From positions 54,609 to 118,608 of the forward strand of contig NZ_PNMA01000008.1 of assembly GCF_013823385.1 (NCBI RefSeq): 64,000 bases of DNA, in the 5' to 3' direction. Shown here in pieces: positions 53,257 to 61,904 of this stretch. The position numbers and the translations under genes were made by a program. The notes beneath the pieces are model-generated. The model was not told the origin of the DNA. It did not search any database and was given only the letters and a program-made list of their open reading frames with translations. The DNA comes from Hyphomonas sp. (GTDB lineage: Bacteria > Pseudomonadota > Alphaproteobacteria > Caulobacterales > Hyphomonadaceae). The stretch's first letter is position 1. Every line of letters starts with the position of its first letter.

Positions 53257-54734
53257 GCGTGGGCCTCGACAATGCGGCGGACAGCCTCGACCATTTGGGC
53301 GCGCGGCACTTCGATCTGGCCGGGGCGGGCCTCGCGGTATTCCTCATTGGAGGAAATCGCCTTGGCCTTCTGCGCGCCGATCTCCAGATCCTTGATCGTA
53401 ACCGTGCCCTTCTCGATCTCGTCGGTGCCGACGATGACAACGGCGGGCGAGCTGCGCCGGTCAGCATATTTCATCTGCGGGCGCATGCCCGAAGCGCCCA
53501 TATAGGCTTCGGCCCGGATGCCGCCCTTGCGCAGCTCTGCCGCAAGCCCAAGCGCGATGCCGGGATTGTCCTTTTCCAGATTAAGCACCACCACCGGCCC
53601 GTCGAGCTTTTCGCCCTCGCCTAGGATGGCCAGCGCCGCTGCCAGCCGCGAGATGCCGATTGAAAAGCCCGTCGCTGGCACCGTCTCGCCGGCAAAGCGG
53701 GCGACGAGATCATCATACCGCCCGCCCCCGCCGATGGAGCCGATGCGATATTTCTTGCCATCTTCGCCGGTCACTTCGCGCAGCAGCTCTGCCTCAAACA
53801 CAGGGCCTGTATAGTATTCCAGTCCTCTGACCACGGACGGGTCGATCTTGACGTCATCCTCCGGCGCGCCGAGGGCCTCAAGGGCGAGCGCAATCGCTTC
53901 CAGCTCTCCCAGCCCTGCCTTGCCCTCTTCGGTGCTGCCCGTCGCCTTCGCCAGATTGGCGAGCGTCATTGCCCGCGTGTCCGCGCCTGCCTCAGCAAAG
54001 GCCAGCACGCGCTTCACCTCTTCGGCCCCAAGCCCGGCGCCCTTGGTGAAATCCCCGCTCTCATCCTTGCGGCCTGCGCCCAGCAGGTCTGCCACGCCCG
54101 AAGGGCCAAGCCGGTCAAGCTTGTCGAGCGCGCGCAGGATGGCGAGGCGGGTATCGGCAGAGGTGGCGCCCACCCCGTCCAGCACGCCATTGAGCAGGCG
54201 GCGGGTGTTGACGCGGATGACAAACTCGCCGGGCTTCATGCCCAGCGCGCGGAGGGCTTCGGCGCCCATCGCGATCATCTCGGCATCAGCATGCAGGCCG
54301 GGCGCGCCGACCGTATCGGCGTCGCACTGCCAGAATTCGCGGAACCGCCCCGGCCCCGGCTTCTCATTGCGCCAGACGGGGCCGGCGGCATAGCGGCGGA
54401 ACGGGCGGCCCAGCCCCTGCCCCTGCTCGGCCACGAAACGGGCAAGCGGCGCCGTCAGGTCATAGCGCAGCGCCATCCACTGCTCGTCATCATCCTGCAG
54501 GGCGAAGACCCCGGCATTGGGACGGTCAGAATCCGGCAGGAACTTGCCGAGCGCGTCGGCATATTCAAACGCGCTCGTTTCCAGCGCCTCAAAGCCCCAT
54601 TGGCGGTAAACCCCGGTCACCGTTTCCACGAGCCTGGCCTGGGCATGGATCAGGGCCTCGCGCTTGTCGGGAAAGCCGCGCGGCTTGCGGGCGAGATCCT
54701 TGCCTGTGAGAGGTTGGGCGTCCTTGGTGCTCAT
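53253..54734 (-). CDS. hisS: Histidyl-tRNA synthetase
   Basis: A 493-residue class II aminoacyl-tRNA synthetase. Motif 2 YAAGPVWRNEKPGPGRFREFWQCD, HisA-type GLEYYTGPVFEAEL and motif 3 GGGGRYDDLVARF, GFSIGISRL are present. Length and the GRFREFWQ variation match the divergent HisRS of some alphaproteobacteria, which are known to recognise tRNA-His without the extra G-1; whether this one does cannot be read here. Start 54734 gives MSTKDAQPL. First gene of the coupled operon with hisZ and hisG. Confidence 0.93.
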   Translation of the reverse strand: MSTKDAQPLTGKDLARKPRGFPDKREALIHAQARLVETVTGVYRQWGFEALETSAFEYADALGKFLPDSDRPNAGVFALQDDDEQWMALRYDLTAPLARFVAEQGQGLGRPFRRYAAGPVWRNEKPGPGRFREFWQCDADTVGAPGLHADAEMIAMGAEALRALGMKPGEFVIRVNTRRLLNGVLDGVGATSADTRLAILRALDKLDRLGPSGVADLLGAGRKDESGDFTKGAGLGAEEVKRVLAFAEAGADTRAMTLANLAKATGSTEEGKAGLGELEAIALALEALGAPEDDVKIDPSVVRGLEYYTGPVFEAELLREVTGEDGKKYRIGSIGGGGRYDDLVARFAGETVPATGFSIGISRLAAALAILGEGEKLDGPVVVLNLEKDNPGIALGLAAELRKGGIRAEAYMGASGMRPQMKYADRRSSPAVVIVGTDEIEKGTVTIKDLEIGAQKAKAISSNEEYREARPGQIEVPRAQMVEAVRRIVEAHA

Positions 54735-55103
54735 GGGGTCTTCAGATCCTGTTTGCCGGCTGGCCCCGCAATACCCGCAGGCAGCCCGATTGGAAAGGCG
54801 GCACAAAGGCCCCTGAGGCGTGCCCGTTCCGGCCTGCCGCATCTGGTCTGGTTCTCGGGATGGAACACTTGTCAGAGGCGCAGCCGGACCGGTTCGCGCC
54901 TCAACGGCGCGTCATGCGGGGTGATGATGGGGATGCATGCCTGTGTTCATTGGCGGGGCGGATACGCAGCGCGCCGGCCAAAGTCAAGCCATTCCGGGAG
55001 AAGCCCGGCAGGCGCGGTTGCACCCCCGGCAGCGCAGAGATACAGTTTCGGCCAAGGGTAGAGACATTGCCCGGATCAGGCACGCCCCGGAAAGGCCAAC
55101 GAG
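54735..55103. other. Intergenic region between hisS and the dioxygenase pair
   Basis: A 369-base divergent region. It must hold the hisS operon promoter and the promoter for the dioxygenase genes. One pair fits the latter: TTGCAC (55018-55023) and TACAGT (55041-55046), 17 bases apart, on the plus strand. I saw no T-box, riboswitch or tRNA in it. Confidence 0.6.
55018..55046 (+). promoter_or_regulatory. Predicted promoter of the dioxygenase pair
   Basis: TTGCAC and TACAGT with a 17-base spacer, start expected near 55053, about 50 bases before the first start codon. GGAAAGG precedes that codon. Confidence 0.45.
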
Positions 55104-56003
55104 ATGGCGGAGATCAGCTGCGACGATCGCATACCGGACAACATAGTCCGCCTTTCGATCAAGGATCCTCAAGCCGTTCAGTCCGCATATGAATGCGGCA
55201 AGCTGGTCATTCTGGAAGATGCCCGGATCGACGCTGACTATGCCTTCCTGTCTTCGATCCCCTCGCCAAAAGCGGCCCATCCTGGCCGTGAGAAATTCTG
55301 CCTGGCGCGGCAGGAGAGGTGGAAAGGCCATGACAGGCGAGAGGCCGTCTGGCACAAGTTTGAGACAGGCCCCTTTCAGGGGGATCCGGAAGGATATGCG
55401 CGGTTCCAGCGGGAAGTGAAGTCAGTAAACGGACAGATGAATGCCTTGGTGGAGCATCTGTTTGGGTCGCTGCCTTTCCGGACCCGTTCGATCACCTGGA
55501 AGTTCCAACGGATAACCGGCGAGAACCTGCACATCGACAATTTGCAGGGGTGCCAGAAGCTGGCGCAAATTCGCCTGTTTGCAAACCTGCATACAGCTCC
55601 AAGGGTGTGGGGAATTGCGAAGCATTGGCGGGCGTATGCCTCCCGCCTGTTTGAGACGGCCTCTCTGGAGGAAGTGCTTCACGACTATTATCAATTCAAT
55701 ACGCGCCTGAGCGTCGCCGCATTCGGATACAGTCATCACACGACGGATGATCCCAGGCATGTCGTGACCTTCAACCCCGGAGAGGTCTGGCTGGCGAATT
55801 CCGCAATTGTCGCCCATCAGGTAAGGTCAGGCGATTTGCTGACCATTGCCCACTATGAATATCCTTACAAAGGATATGTCAGAAAAACGGAGGCCCTGCC
55901 CGCCCTCATACGGCAACTCGGCGTCGAAAAACTCGGATACCTGGGTTACCACCAGAAGGTGCTGAGCCTGAAGCTCGATCCGCGCCGGATGGGGATAGGC
56001 TGA
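55104..56003 (+). CDS. Kdo hydroxylase-like 2OG-Fe(II) dioxygenase, first of a pair
   Basis: A 299-residue protein resembling KdoO, the dioxygenase that converts lipid-A-linked Kdo to Ko. H-x-D is LHIDN (His143, Asp145); the distal His238 and Arg241 are in VAHQVRSG. TAPRVWGIAKHW and FNPGEVWLAN match the family. It would act on the core sugar at the inner face of the inner membrane. It shares about a dozen landmarks with the next gene, 4 bases downstream, so the two arose by duplication. The substrate is inferred. Confidence 0.6.
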   Translation: MAEISCDDRIPDNIVRLSIKDPQAVQSAYECGKLVILEDARIDADYAFLSSIPSPKAAHPGREKFCLARQERWKGHDRREAVWHKFETGPFQGDPEGYARFQREVKSVNGQMNALVEHLFGSLPFRTRSITWKFQRITGENLHIDNLQGCQKLAQIRLFANLHTAPRVWGIAKHWRAYASRLFETASLEEVLHDYYQFNTRLSVAAFGYSHHTTDDPRHVVTFNPGEVWLANSAIVAHQVRSGDLLTIAHYEYPYKGYVRKTEALPALIRQLGVEKLGYLGYHQKVLSLKLDPRRMGIG

Positions 56004-56007
56004 CCCG

Positions 56008-56937
56008 ATGCCAAAGCTCGTCATCAATCCGCGCCTGGAAAACAATATCCGGCTCATCGACTACCGGAAATACGCCAATGCCGGGCTGGAGCGGCAGCAG
56101 GAACTCATGCGCTGGTATGAGGGCGGAGACCTGCTGGTTCTGACCAATTACCGTTTCGATGCCGGCCGGGAGGTTCTCTCTCGTGTCCTGTTTCCAAACG
56201 AGAAGCGCGCCAAGAAGATCATGCTCCACTGCGAGGAACTCGATCATGGCGAGCCCCCGCGCAAGGCAGCCTGGGATGTGGCGGCCGAATTCCTGCCGGC
56301 ATGCAATGTCTCTCCCGAAGAGTTCAGAACAGCCGTCCTCGCCGCCAATCAGGAACTCATCACGCTCGTTGATGCTCTGTTCCCGCACTATCGGTATGAC
56401 AAGCGGCTCTGCATCTACAACCTTTCGGAAATGCTGAGCCATAATCTGCATTTCGACAGCCCGCAGCACGCCGATGCCCACACCCAGATGCGCGCCTTCG
56501 TCAATCTCGACGACTTCCCCCGCATCTGGAACATCAGCCGGCGCCTGGAAGATGTGTCATCGGAATTCTATCACAAGGGTCATCTCGAAGAGACAATCGG
56601 GGAGCATCCGCGCGAGTTCACCCGGCGGCTGACCCATGCAGCCTTCGGCGACCGGTATGACAGCGGCGGCCACTTCCAGCCCAAGCATGCCATTGCCTTT
56701 CAGCCCGGCGAGGTCTGGTTCCTCAATCCCAACATGCTGGCCCATGAAGTGGTCTACGGGCGCCGGTTGCTCGATGCCGTCTTCCTGTTCGATCAGGCCT
56801 GCCTGCTCGATCCGGACCGCTACTTTCCGCAGATCGTGAAACGCTTGCATCAGCAGAAACTGACGCCCCGGGGATACTGGTGGCGCAAGGCGCTGAAATC
56901 CATGCGCCCCGGCCGCTCCGCCAAGCCCAAGGCCTGA
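56008..56937 (+). CDS. Kdo hydroxylase-like 2OG-Fe(II) dioxygenase, second of a pair
   Basis: A 309-residue paralogue of the preceding protein. H-x-D is LHFDS (His148, Asp150); distal His246 in LAHEVVYGRR with Arg252. DDFPRIWNISRR and FQPGEVWFLN line up with the neighbour. The two active sites are intact, so both are probably functional on different substrates or positions. The N-terminal ~60 residues differ most between the pair. Coupled to the first gene. Confidence 0.6.
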   Translation: MPKLVINPRLENNIRLIDYRKYANAGLERQQELMRWYEGGDLLVLTNYRFDAGREVLSRVLFPNEKRAKKIMLHCEELDHGEPPRKAAWDVAAEFLPACNVSPEEFRTAVLAANQELITLVDALFPHYRYDKRLCIYNLSEMLSHNLHFDSPQHADAHTQMRAFVNLDDFPRIWNISRRLEDVSSEFYHKGHLEETIGEHPREFTRRLTHAAFGDRYDSGGHFQPKHAIAFQPGEVWFLNPNMLAHEVVYGRRLLDAVFLFDQACLLDPDRYFPQIVKRLHQQKLTPRGYWWRKALKSMRPGRSAKPKA

Positions 56938-57104
56938 CACCGGGCCGGCTGAGTTTGGGTTTTGCCTTCTCCGGCGCCGGGGAACTTGAAGATGACGGAA
57001 TGCCAAGTATTAGATGGCCAGGCGGGCCATCGGGGGCGCCCGGTCAGGCGCGTGCGCCCAAGCCCCACTCACCGGCCTGCGGGCCAGGAGTGACGAGGCT
57101 TTCG

Positions 57105-58409
57105 ATGACACCCCTTCCCCTGGAACAGCCCCCCCTTCTCGGCCAGCTTGCCTCGGCGAGCTTCCGCATCGGCTGTCTCGGCTTTGGCGGCCCGGCGGGA
57201 CAGATCGCCCTGATGCACCGCGTCTTCGTGGAGGAGAAGCGCTGGATCAGCGAGGCGGAATATCTGCACGCGCTTAACTACTGCATGCTCCTTCCCGGCC
57301 CGGAAGCCCAGCAGCTGGCCACCTATGCCGGCTGGCGCCTGCGCGGCGTGGCCGGCGGGGTGATCGCCGGGCTGCTGTTCGTGGCGCCGGGCGCGCTGGT
57401 CGTGTTCGCGCTGACCTGGCTTTATGCCGCCTGGGGCACGCTGCCGCTGGTGGCGGCCCTCTTCTATGGCGTGAAGGCGGCGGTGATCGGCTTCATTGCC
57501 GAGGCGCTGGTGAAGGTTGGCCGGCGCGCGCTCAAGGGCCCGCAGGATGTCGCCCTGGCTGCGGCGGCCTTTCTGGGCCTCTTCCTGTTCCAGCTGCCCT
57601 TCCCGCTGGTGATCGGCCTTGCCGCCGCCCTGGGCTTCGCGCGCAGCTTCGCGCAAGCAAGGCCTCTTTCTGCGCCCCCGCCCGCCCCTTCTGAAAAAGC
57701 CAGCGCCGCAAAAGCCCTGCAGGCGGCGGCAGGCTGGGGCGCGCTCTGGTTTGCCCCGCTGATTACCGCCGCGCTGCTGCTCGGCCCGGATCATGTGCTC
57801 ACCAGGGTCGGCGTCTTCTTCTCCAAGCTGGCGGTGCTGACCTTTGGCGGGGCCTACACCGTGCTCGCCTATCTGCAGCAGCAGGCGGTGGAGGCCGAAG
57901 GCTGGCTCACCGCGCCGCAGATGATCGATGGCCTCGGCCTGGCTGAAACGACGCCAGGGCCGCTGGTGCTGGTCAACCAGTTCGTCGGCTTCATGGCCGG
58001 CTGGCAGGCAGACGGCGGCGGGCTGTGGCTGGCAGCGGCAGCGGCCCTGATGGCCAGCTGGTGTACGTTCGCGCCCTCCTTTGTCTGGATTTTTGCCGGC
58101 GCGCCATTTTCGGAGGGCCTGCGCCGCAGCCGCATGGCGGCGGGCATGTTGCAGGCGGTGACGGCCGCCGTATTCGGCATCATCGCCAAGGTGGCCGTGG
58201 TGTTCGGGATGGCAGTCCTGTTTCGCGGCGTTGTGAGTGTGTCCCTCCCCTGGGGCGGCAGCCTGGCTGTGCCTGATCCTGCCCGGCCGGATGTGCTGGC
58301 CATCGCCATCGCGGCGGGCGCCGCCATTGCCCTCATCCGCTACAAGGCAAACATTGTTCTGGTTGTCCTGGCTTGCGCGCTGGCAGGCCTGCTCAGCCTC
58401 TGGGTCTGA
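57105..58409 (+). CDS. chrA: Chromate efflux transporter ChrA (long, two-domain)
   Basis: A 434-residue CHR-family transporter with two homologous halves: N-terminal SFRIGCLGFGGPAGQIALMH and LLPGPEAQQLATYAGWR, C-terminal LTFGGAYTVLAYLQQQ and LAETTPGPLVLVNQFVGF. The FGGP...LPGPEAQ pairs are the signature of chromate exporters. It expels chromate; other oxyanions are possible. Start 57105 (MTPLPLEQ) is the best supported; a GTG five codons upstream is an alternative. Confidence 0.93.
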   Translation: MTPLPLEQPPLLGQLASASFRIGCLGFGGPAGQIALMHRVFVEEKRWISEAEYLHALNYCMLLPGPEAQQLATYAGWRLRGVAGGVIAGLLFVAPGALVVFALTWLYAAWGTLPLVAALFYGVKAAVIGFIAEALVKVGRRALKGPQDVALAAAAFLGLFLFQLPFPLVIGLAAALGFARSFAQARPLSAPPPAPSEKASAAKALQAAAGWGALWFAPLITAALLLGPDHVLTRVGVFFSKLAVLTFGGAYTVLAYLQQQAVEAEGWLTAPQMIDGLGLAETTPGPLVLVNQFVGFMAGWQADGGGLWLAAAAALMASWCTFAPSFVWIFAGAPFSEGLRRSRMAAGMLQAVTAAVFGIIAKVAVVFGMAVLFRGVVSVSLPWGGSLAVPDPARPDVLAIAIAAGAAIALIRYKANIVLVVLACALAGLLSLWV

Positions 58410-58430
58410 GGGGCGGCCGCGCGCGCAGGG

Positions 58431-58458
58431 TTGACGGCGCCCGCGCTTGATCTACCCT
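58431..58458 (+). promoter_or_regulatory. Predicted promoter upstream of terC
   Basis: TTGACG (58431-58436), 16-base spacer, TACCCT (58453-58458), start expected ~110 bases before the TerC start. I looked for a yybP-ykoY (manganese) riboswitch in the leader and did not find its conserved core. Confidence 0.4.
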
Positions 58459-58572
58459 GCGCGGCGTCAACCGGGTCCGGGCCCCTCTGGCGTTTGCGGC
58501 GGCAAATGCGATGTCGGAACCTTGAAGCAACACGCGCGGACGCGGCGCACTGCTTTGACGGCACCCCAAATC

Positions 58573-59625
58573 ATGCCTGATTTCCTGACCGTGGAATATG
58601 CGGCGCAGCCCTTATGGCTGTGGGCCGCTTTCCTCTCGCTGATCTGTTTCCTGCTCTGGGTCGATCTTGGCCTGCTCAACAAGAAGGACGAGGTCGTCTC
58701 TCCGAAAAAGAGCGCGATCATGTGGGCGAGCTTTGCGTCCCTCGCCGTCGCCTTCGGCTTCTACATCTATTTCGGCTATGAGCCGGACCCGCAATTCTAC
58801 AACAATCCGGAAAATCTCAACCAGCAGGCGGCGGTGCAGTTCGCCACCGGCTATCTTCTGGAAACCGCCCTCGCCTTCGACAACATCTTCGTCATCGGCA
58901 TGGTGTTCACCTTCTTTGCCGTGCCCCGGGAATATCAGCACCGGGTGCTGTTCTGGGGCATCCTGGGCGCCATCGTGTTCCGGGGGATTTTCATCTCGCT
59001 CGGCGCCGCAGTGGTCAACGAGTTCACCTGGGTATTGTTCATCTTCGCGGCCTTCCTGCTCTATACCGGCGGCAAGATGCTGGTCCCCGGCGGAGGCCCC
59101 GAAGAGGAAGAGCTGGACCTGGAGAAGAACCCGATCTTCCGTTTCCTGAAGAAACGCCTGCGGGTGACCGACGAGATCACCAACCACAATTTCTTCATCC
59201 GGAAGATTGATCCCGATACCGGCAAGATGACCCGCTATGCCACGCCGCTGCTGCTGGCGCTGTTCATGGTCGAAACGGTCGACATCATCTTTGCGGTGGA
59301 CTCTGTGCCGGCGATCTTTGCCGTCACCCGCGACCCGTTCATCGTCTACACGTCCAACATCTTCGCCATTCTCGGCCTGCGCTCGATGTATTTCATGCTG
59401 TCAGCAGCCGTGGAGCGGTTCAAATACCTCAAATACGGCCTTGCCGCCGTGCTGGTCCTGATCGGCATCAAGATCTTCTGGAACTTCCTGCTCTACAAGG
59501 AACTCCACCTCGTGCCCTATCTTGAGCCGCACTGGTCGCTGATGCTGACCATCGCGCTCCTGGGCGGGGCGATCCTCTTCTCGCTGTGGAAGACCGGCGC
59601 CGAAAAGCCGCACGCAGGCAGTTGA
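58573..59625 (+). CDS. TerC/Alx family integral membrane protein
   Basis: A 350-residue TerC protein with about nine helices. The conserved acidic positions in LETALAFDNIFVIGMVFTFF and LLALFMVETVDIIFAVDSVPAIFAVTRDPFIVYTSN are the family hallmark and probable metal path. Relatives export manganese or insert metal into secreted enzymes. Start at 58573 (MPDFLTVEY) has no strong ribosome-binding site; upstream codons are open. Confidence 0.93.
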   Translation: MPDFLTVEYAAQPLWLWAAFLSLICFLLWVDLGLLNKKDEVVSPKKSAIMWASFASLAVAFGFYIYFGYEPDPQFYNNPENLNQQAAVQFATGYLLETALAFDNIFVIGMVFTFFAVPREYQHRVLFWGILGAIVFRGIFISLGAAVVNEFTWVLFIFAAFLLYTGGKMLVPGGGPEEEELDLEKNPIFRFLKKRLRVTDEITNHNFFIRKIDPDTGKMTRYATPLLLALFMVETVDIIFAVDSVPAIFAVTRDPFIVYTSNIFAILGLRSMYFMLSAAVERFKYLKYGLAAVLVLIGIKIFWNFLLYKELHLVPYLEPHWSLMLTIALLGGAILFSLWKTGAEKPHAGS

Positions 59626-59652
59626 CCGCGCTGCCTTGAAGAACGCCCTTTG

Positions 59653-60123
59653 TCAGGCGCCCGCTGTGGTCCTGACGAAGGGCTTTCCCTCTTCCCGGCG
59701 GGGGATGACCTTGAAGATGCCGGTGCCCCGCATCAGCAGCTTGTCGCCCGTCCAGATGCGGCCCTCGACGGTGAATACATCCTCCTGCCGGCCGACGATC
59801 ACGCCCTTGCCCTCGACAAAGCTGCCCAGCGGCGCGCCGGAAACGAAATCGCACATCAGGCGGACGGTCACCCACCAGGTGTCGTCATCCTTCTCCACCG
59901 CCGCGCCCCAGGCCATGTCGGCGAAGGTCATCAGCATCCCGCCATGGGCGTTCATCATGCCGTTGGTGTGATACTCCTCCACCCGGAAGGCGCGCATCAG
60001 CGTGCCGTCTTCGCGCTTCTCGAACAGCGGGCCGATCTGGCGGCCAAAGCCGCGATGCCAGGCCAGCTGGGTATAGCCGGGCGGGAGCTCTGTGGTCTGA
60101 TAGCGGTTGAAATCGTCGGTCAT
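59653..60123 (-). CDS. PaaI family hotdog thioesterase
   Basis: A 156-residue single hotdog domain. The NAHGGMLMTFADMAWG segment with the HGG motif and an Asp is the PaaI/4-hydroxybenzoyl-CoA thioesterase signature. It hydrolyses an acyl- or aryl-CoA; substrate unknown. Start 60123 gives MTDDFNRYQ. The gene is convergent with terC (27-base gap) and divergent from the phospholipase-like gene. Confidence 0.88.
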   Translation of the reverse strand: MTDDFNRYQTTELPPGYTQLAWHRGFGRQIGPLFEKREDGTLMRAFRVEEYHTNGMMNAHGGMLMTFADMAWGAAVEKDDDTWWVTVRLMCDFVSGAPLGSFVEGKGVIVGRQEDVFTVEGRIWTGDKLLMRGTGIFKVIPRREEGKPFVRTTAGA

Positions 60124-60205
60124 GGGCAGGCTCCTAAACCCGGCTGCGCCTTCCCTGCAAGACCTGCCTTCAAATTGCCGCAACGTTCCGCAAACGATTT
60201 TTCCC

Positions 60206-60982
60206 ATGATGCGCGTGGTGGCTGCTTCTCTCGTTTTCCTCGGCCTTGCGGCGCAGCCCGCGATGGCGGAGCCCAGGGCGCGGGATGATATTCTCGCCGG
60301 CGCCTCGATCCTGGCCGCGCAGGAGCCGCTCGACGCCTGCGGCGGGCGCAAGCTGCTCGACAAGATCGTGCCCGATGGCCCGTTCCTTGAGGCGTGCAAG
60401 TTTCACGACGCCTGCTACCGCTCCGGCGCGCTCGATCAAGGCCGCTGCGACGCCGATTTCCTCTCCGACATGCAGGCCGCCTGCGACGCGGAATACCCCG
60501 TCCGCAGGGTAGGCGCGAGCAATGCCGCCTGCCGGGTGGCGGCGGCCACCTATTACAAGGCTGTCAATTCCCGCTTCGGCGCCCTGCTCTATCCGGGCGG
60601 CCAAACCGACGGCCAGCTCAGTGGCGTCACCCAGCGCATAACCGGCCATGGCGGCACGCCGCATCTGGAAGCCTGCAGCGAGGTGACCAACACCGCCAAC
60701 CGCAAGCTGCGCTACTATCTCACCCTGCATGACGCCAGGGGCCAGTGGATCGCCACCGCCCCGGCGCTGAAATCGGCCGCGCTGCAGCCGGGCGAGACGC
60801 GCCGGCTGTGCGTGGGCACGGCAGTCTCCCTCTTCCGCAGCGCCGAAAACATCGGCGGCGCCTATGCCGTCACGCTGAAGGCAGACGACCCCGCCTCGAT
60901 CAACCCCTTCGGTGATCTTGTCAGCCTCGACCGGATGGACTGCGACACCGCCACCGGCGCCTGCCAGAGAGTGGCGCCCTAG
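60206..60982 (+). CDS. Phospholipase A2-like exported protein
   Basis: A 258-residue protein with a signal peptide (VVAASLVFLGLAAQPAMA). ACKFHDACYRSGALDQGRCD carries the catalytic His-Asp of phospholipase A2 (C-x-x-HD-x-C-Y), and further cysteines (MQAAC, AAC, EAC) could form disulfides. The usual calcium loop is not obvious. It likely acts on phospholipids in the envelope; a non-catalytic role is possible. Two adjacent ATGs (60206, 60209) can start it. The stop overlaps the convergent rubredoxin stop at CTAG. Confidence 0.75.
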   Translation: MMRVVAASLVFLGLAAQPAMAEPRARDDILAGASILAAQEPLDACGGRKLLDKIVPDGPFLEACKFHDACYRSGALDQGRCDADFLSDMQAACDAEYPVRRVGASNAACRVAAATYYKAVNSRFGALLYPGGQTDGQLSGVTQRITGHGGTPHLEACSEVTNTANRKLRYYLTLHDARGQWIATAPALKSAALQPGETRRLCVGTAVSLFRSAENIGGAYAVTLKADDPASINPFGDLVSLDRMDCDTATGACQRVAP

Positions 60983-61155
60983 ATCTCGACCATGTCGAAA
61001 TCGGATTTCGGCGTGCCGCAGAGCGGGCAGATCCAGTCTGCCGGAATATCGCTCCAGCGCGTTCCGGGGGCGAGGCCCTCATTCGGGTCGCCCTCCTTCT
61101 CGTCATAGATGTAGCCGCAGGTGCGGCACTGCCATGTCTTGAACCCGTCGCTCAT
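60979..61155 (-). CDS. Rubredoxin
   Basis: A 58-residue rubredoxin. The iron is held by two CxxC knuckles: CRTCGY (Cys10, Cys13) and CPLCG (Cys43, Cys46), with the family's IYDEKEGDP and APGTRW segments between. It is an electron carrier, commonly for alkane hydroxylases or other oxygenases. Its start overlaps the end of the TetR gene (ATGA), so both are made from one transcript, next to a divergent P450 that may be its redox or regulatory partner. Confidence 0.95.
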   Translation of the reverse strand: MSDGFKTWQCRTCGYIYDEKEGDPNEGLAPGTRWSDIPADWICPLCGTPKSDFDMVEI

Positions 61156-61805
61156 TTGGTCTCCCCCTCCGGCCTGCGCAGCCGGGCCTTGATGGATGTG
61201 ATCAGCGCGCCATGCACCGGAACCGGATCGAAAGCCGGATCGACCAGCGCCTGCATGCGCATTCCCAGAAGCGAGCAGCCCACCAGCAGCGCCTCGGCAT
61301 CTGCGTCTATGTCTGCGCGGATATGGCCATTGGCCGCGCCGCGCTCGATGAAGCCGCGGATCAGCGCCCGCTCGATCTCATGGGAGTCGCGAAACGCTTC
61401 GCGCGTCTCCAACCGGTCGGCCACGGCAGCGGCCAGCAGCATGAAATAGGTGTCCGCCTCTGCCGATTCCCGCATGGCCAGGCAATGGAGGTCCACAAAG
61501 GCGCACAGCGCGCTCAGCCCGTCCATGTCCGAAACCCGCGCCGCGTCGAGATACTCCCCCTGCCCCTCATGCAGCCGGGCGATCACGGCCCGGATCAGCC
61601 CTTCCTTGGAGCCGAACCGCTGGGTGACGAGGCCGCGGGAAAAGCCCGCCTCCTTGCCGATCGCGTCAAAGGTTGCCGCAGACACGCCCTGCTGGCCCAC
61701 AACCCGGATGGCCGCGCTGAGCAGCTCGCGCTCCGACCGGTCACGCCTTTCGGCCTGAGTCAGCCGGCCTGCTGCCGCAGAAGATCTCGTGCCTGTGTCA
61801 GACAT
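61152..61805 (-). CDS. TetR/AcrR family transcriptional regulator
   Basis: A 217-residue TetR regulator: helix-turn-helix at ~25-65 (LLSAAIRVVGQQGVSAATFDAIGKEAGFSRGLVTQRFGSK is the region; GFSRGLVTQRF the recognition helix). It lies between rubredoxin, with which it is coupled, and the divergent P450, 99 bases away. A dyad ACTTGTT-N8-AGCAAGT in that gap is a likely operator. Its effector is unknown, perhaps a fatty or aromatic P450 substrate. Confidence 0.9.
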   Translation of the reverse strand: MSDTGTRSSAAAGRLTQAERRDRSERELLSAAIRVVGQQGVSAATFDAIGKEAGFSRGLVTQRFGSKEGLIRAVIARLHEGQGEYLDAARVSDMDGLSALCAFVDLHCLAMRESAEADTYFMLLAAAVADRLETREAFRDSHEIERALIRGFIERGAANGHIRADIDADAEALLVGCSLLGMRMQALVDPAFDPVPVHGALITSIKARLRRPEGETK

Positions 61806-61821
61806 ACGCACCCCGTAACAT

Positions 61822-61843
61822 ACTTGTTGGCTGTATAGCAAGT
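61822..61843. promoter_or_regulatory. Likely TetR operator between TetR and P450 genes
   Basis: ACTTGTTggctgtatAGCAAGT: 7-bp arms with one mismatch and an 8-base spacer in an AT-rich stretch between divergent genes, the usual place and size for a TetR-type operator. Confidence 0.5.
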
Positions 61844-61904
61844 TTGATGTAAAGCCATTCTCACCCCGGTAATCGCAAAACCCGGAAGTGGGAGGACTAG
61901 AAGC

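Noticed and set aside
58410..58572. yybP-ykoY riboswitch before terC
   Set aside because: The conserved core of that riboswitch was not found in the leader.
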